Below, piece by piece: positions 48,871-50,254 of a stretch of 50,254 bases of DNA (position 1 is the stretch's first letter; every line of letters begins with the position of its first letter). The stretch covers positions 1 to 50,254 of the forward strand of contig JADFZO010000013.1 in NCBI GenBank assembly GCA_015232465.1, in the 5' to 3' direction. Origin of the DNA: Desulfamplus sp. Lineage in GTDB: Bacteria > Desulfobacterota > Desulfobacteria > Desulfobacterales > Desulfobacteraceae. The notes under the pieces were generated by a model. It was given only the letters and a program-made list of their open reading frames with translations. It did not search any database and was not told the origin of the DNA. Position numbers and translations under genes: made by a program.

Positions 48871-50254
48871 TTAGTCCATTCCGGGCAAGAGATACCATCT
48901 TCTTTTTGTCTGCTGTGCAACAGGTAGTTCTGCTTCAGAAAGGACAACCGAAGTTGTAGCAGAAGAAGAAATAGGCTCAGAGGTTGTTTGTTGCTCTGCT
49001 CTTTCATAGCAGATTAGACCGCACTTTAAGCAGCGTTCAGCCTCATGTTTAGCAACTTCAGATGTATAACCGCCAAATATTTCGTTACCCCTACGAATAG
49101 ATACGCCTGAATTTAAAGAGCCATCTGATTGTAGAGCAGAGTATGTTGGCAAAATATTTCGCGAGGTAATTTGGACATTTTCAACGCAGCTAACCCCTTG
49201 CAAAATAGAGCGTTTCGCAACTGGTTTTTGAACATCATTTATAGGCAGACCATACATAAGTTTATGGATAGTTGCAGCAGCCCTTCTTCCGCCATTTATA
49301 GCTATAACTGCAGCACTATAACCGCTAAGTTCGTCCTCTGGTGATAGAAATCCAAGCTCTTTGTTATTTGATGGGGTTTTGTATGTCTCAACACCCTCCC
49401 AGTAGAGTGGCTGATTTTTCGCCAAATCTTCTTGTTGAGCCCCCTCTTGAGGTATAGCCTCTTCTCTTTTTATAAATACAACTTCTGGAAATCTTCCAGA
49501 ACCCAAGATTATGGTCTGAGCATCAATTGTGCTTTTTTGACCCGTGCCAAGATTTGTGTATTCAATTTGACACAGTTTATCATCTTGACCAATCAGTTTG
49601 GTAACACCAGATTCGTAAACAATAACAGCCCCACTGACCTTTATCGCCTCAAGAGTCTTATCATCAAACGATTTCATGTCCGCAGCTTTTCGTACAATAA
49701 GGGTGATATTTTTAGCACCACGATCTTGGCACATATTTATAGCATCTAAAGCTAAAGAGCCTCCCCCAACAATTACAACATCTCTGCCACATGGGATTCT
49801 CTTGCTTTTTTGAACATCATTTCTCAGAAGATCAATCATAAGATAGCCACCGGGAAATATGTTAGAGATATGCGAAATCTCTCCTCTTGATAGTCTGCTA
49901 TCCCAACCCCCAGTTGATGTAAAAACAGCCTCATAACCTGATTTAAGAAGCGAGGCAACTGTAAAATCCTCCCCAGCCTTAACGCCCATTTTCACATTAA
50001 CGCCCATCTCCAAAATACCTTCAATATCCCAATCAAGAACATCTTGAGAGAGCCTATCCTCAGAGATTGCAACTCTTAAAAGCCCGCCAAGAGTAGAGGT
50101 TGCTTCAAATAGAGTTGGCTCATGCCCAAGCCTTGCTGTAAAAAATGCAGTTGAAAGTCCCTCAACTCCACCCCCAATAATAGCAACTTTTCTGCCAGTT
50201 TCAGGAGCTTTATAGGGCAGAACCCTTTTGCCTAAATCCATCTCAATATCGCAG
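48871..50254 (-). CDS. GltD-like FAD/NAD(P)-binding oxidoreductase, 5' end beyond the window
   Basis: The reading frame stays open to the right edge (codons for Cys-Asp-Ile-Glu precede the Met at 50241), so the true N-terminus, perhaps with an Fe-S domain, is outside. The visible part has an FAD fold (RKVAIIGGGVEGLSTAFF), a second Rossmann fold (RDVVIVGGGSLALDAINM), a conserved alanine/glycine-rich segment (AAVIAINGGRRAAATI) and a late CLKCGLICY cysteine group. The C-terminal tail of about 45 residues is low in complexity (Ser, Thr, Glu, Gln). It resembles NAD(P)H-dependent glutamate synthase beta-type proteins that serve as electron-transfer subunits. It could belong to an operon to the right. 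It is a second, distinct GltD-like protein near the one at 38035. Confidence 0.83.
   Translation of the reverse strand, partial: CDIEMDLGKRVLPYKAPETGRKVAIIGGGVEGLSTAFFTARLGHEPTLFEATSTLGGLLRVAISEDRLSQDVLDWDIEGILEMGVNVKMGVKAGEDFTVASLLKSGYEAVFTSTGGWDSRLSRGEISHISNIFPGGYLMIDLLRNDVQKSKRIPCGRDVVIVGGGSLALDAINMCQDRGAKNITLIVRKAADMKSFDDKTLEAIKVSGAVIVYESGVTKLIGQDDKLCQIEYTNLGTGQKSTIDAQTIILGSGRFPEVVFIKREEAIPQEGAQQEDLAKNQPLYWEGVETYKTPSNNKELGFLSPEDELSGYSAAVIAINGGRRAAATIHKLMYGLPINDVQKPVAKRSILQGVSCVENVQITSRNILPTYSALQSDGSLNSGVSIRRGNEIFGGYTSEVAKHEAERCLKCGLICYERAEQQTTSEPISSSATTSVVLSEAELPVAQQTKRRWYLLPGMD

Noticed and set aside
1..50254. CRISPR arrays, rRNA genes, phage integrase or attachment sites
   Set aside because: No regular repeat-spacer pattern, rRNA-like sequence or integrase was found on reading; the tRNA at the left edge and the one at 10.3 kb show no nearby integrase or duplicated 3' end.

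Overview
The window reads as one stretch of an AT-rich, Gram-negative, anaerobic bacterial chromosome. The closest fit is a Desulfobacterota (deltaproteobacterial, Desulfobacterales-like) genome. That view rests on indolepyruvate:ferredoxin oxidoreductase, an ADP-forming acyl-CoA synthetase, a cytoplasmic molybdopterin oxidoreductase with ferredoxin-type and GltD-like partners, sigma-54 activators, type IV pilus retraction ATPases and a very high density of sensory kinases. No ribosomal or other phylogenetic marker is present, so the assignment is inference from gene content. Coding density is high; many convergent neighbours are separated by only a few bases. There are no rRNAs, CRISPR arrays, insertion sequences with terminal repeats or prophage genes.

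Layout. 1-2.9 kb: a tRNA-Ser at the left edge, then iorA-iorB. 2.9-7.5 kb (minus): a large PAS hybrid histidine kinase followed by an HD-GYP response regulator. 7.6-10.4 kb: ridA (plus), a chemoreceptor (minus) and tRNA-Ala with its own promoter and terminator. 10.4-15.4 kb (minus): a six-gene unit of YggT protein, DivIVA-domain protein, cNMP/PilZ protein, PilT, PilU-like ATPase and a zinc-ribbon protein with a pseudo-receiver. 15.5-20.5 kb (minus): two sensor proteins around a cysteine desulfidase-like enzyme. 20.6-25.2 kb: a NifA-like activator, a DUF554 protein, endonuclease IV (minus) and a receiver-kinase. 25.2-33.7 kb: an ADP-forming acyl-CoA synthetase (minus), then SurA-like isomerase, CorA-like transporter, RecO, an AAA/PD-(D/E)XK protein and a glycosyltransferase (plus). 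33.7-37.0 kb (minus): a CoA-transferase/GNAT fusion and a COG2509 flavoprotein.

The most interesting region is 37.0-47.9 kb. A 456-base intergenic region carries a near-consensus sigma-54 promoter (TGGCAT-N5-TTGCT) preceded by a cluster of TATTGCA/TGCAATA half-sites. Downstream, all on the plus strand, lie a DmsB-type four-cluster ferredoxin, a 715-residue GltD-like NAD(P)H/FAD/Fe-S protein, a 69-residue small protein, a TauE/SafE transporter split into two genes (one half carrying a secreted domain), a histidine-containing membrane protein, a membrane histidine kinase, an NtrC-type sigma-54 activator and a PsrA/PhsA-like molybdopterin oxidoreductase without a Tat signal. A strong terminator closes the unit before agmatinase. 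My reading is a self-regulated, cytoplasmic redox module that couples NAD(P)H to a molybdoenzyme, probably acting on a sulfur compound, together with anion export. The substrate is not shown by the sequence.

The window ends inside a second GltD-like flavoprotein (minus) that runs off the right edge.
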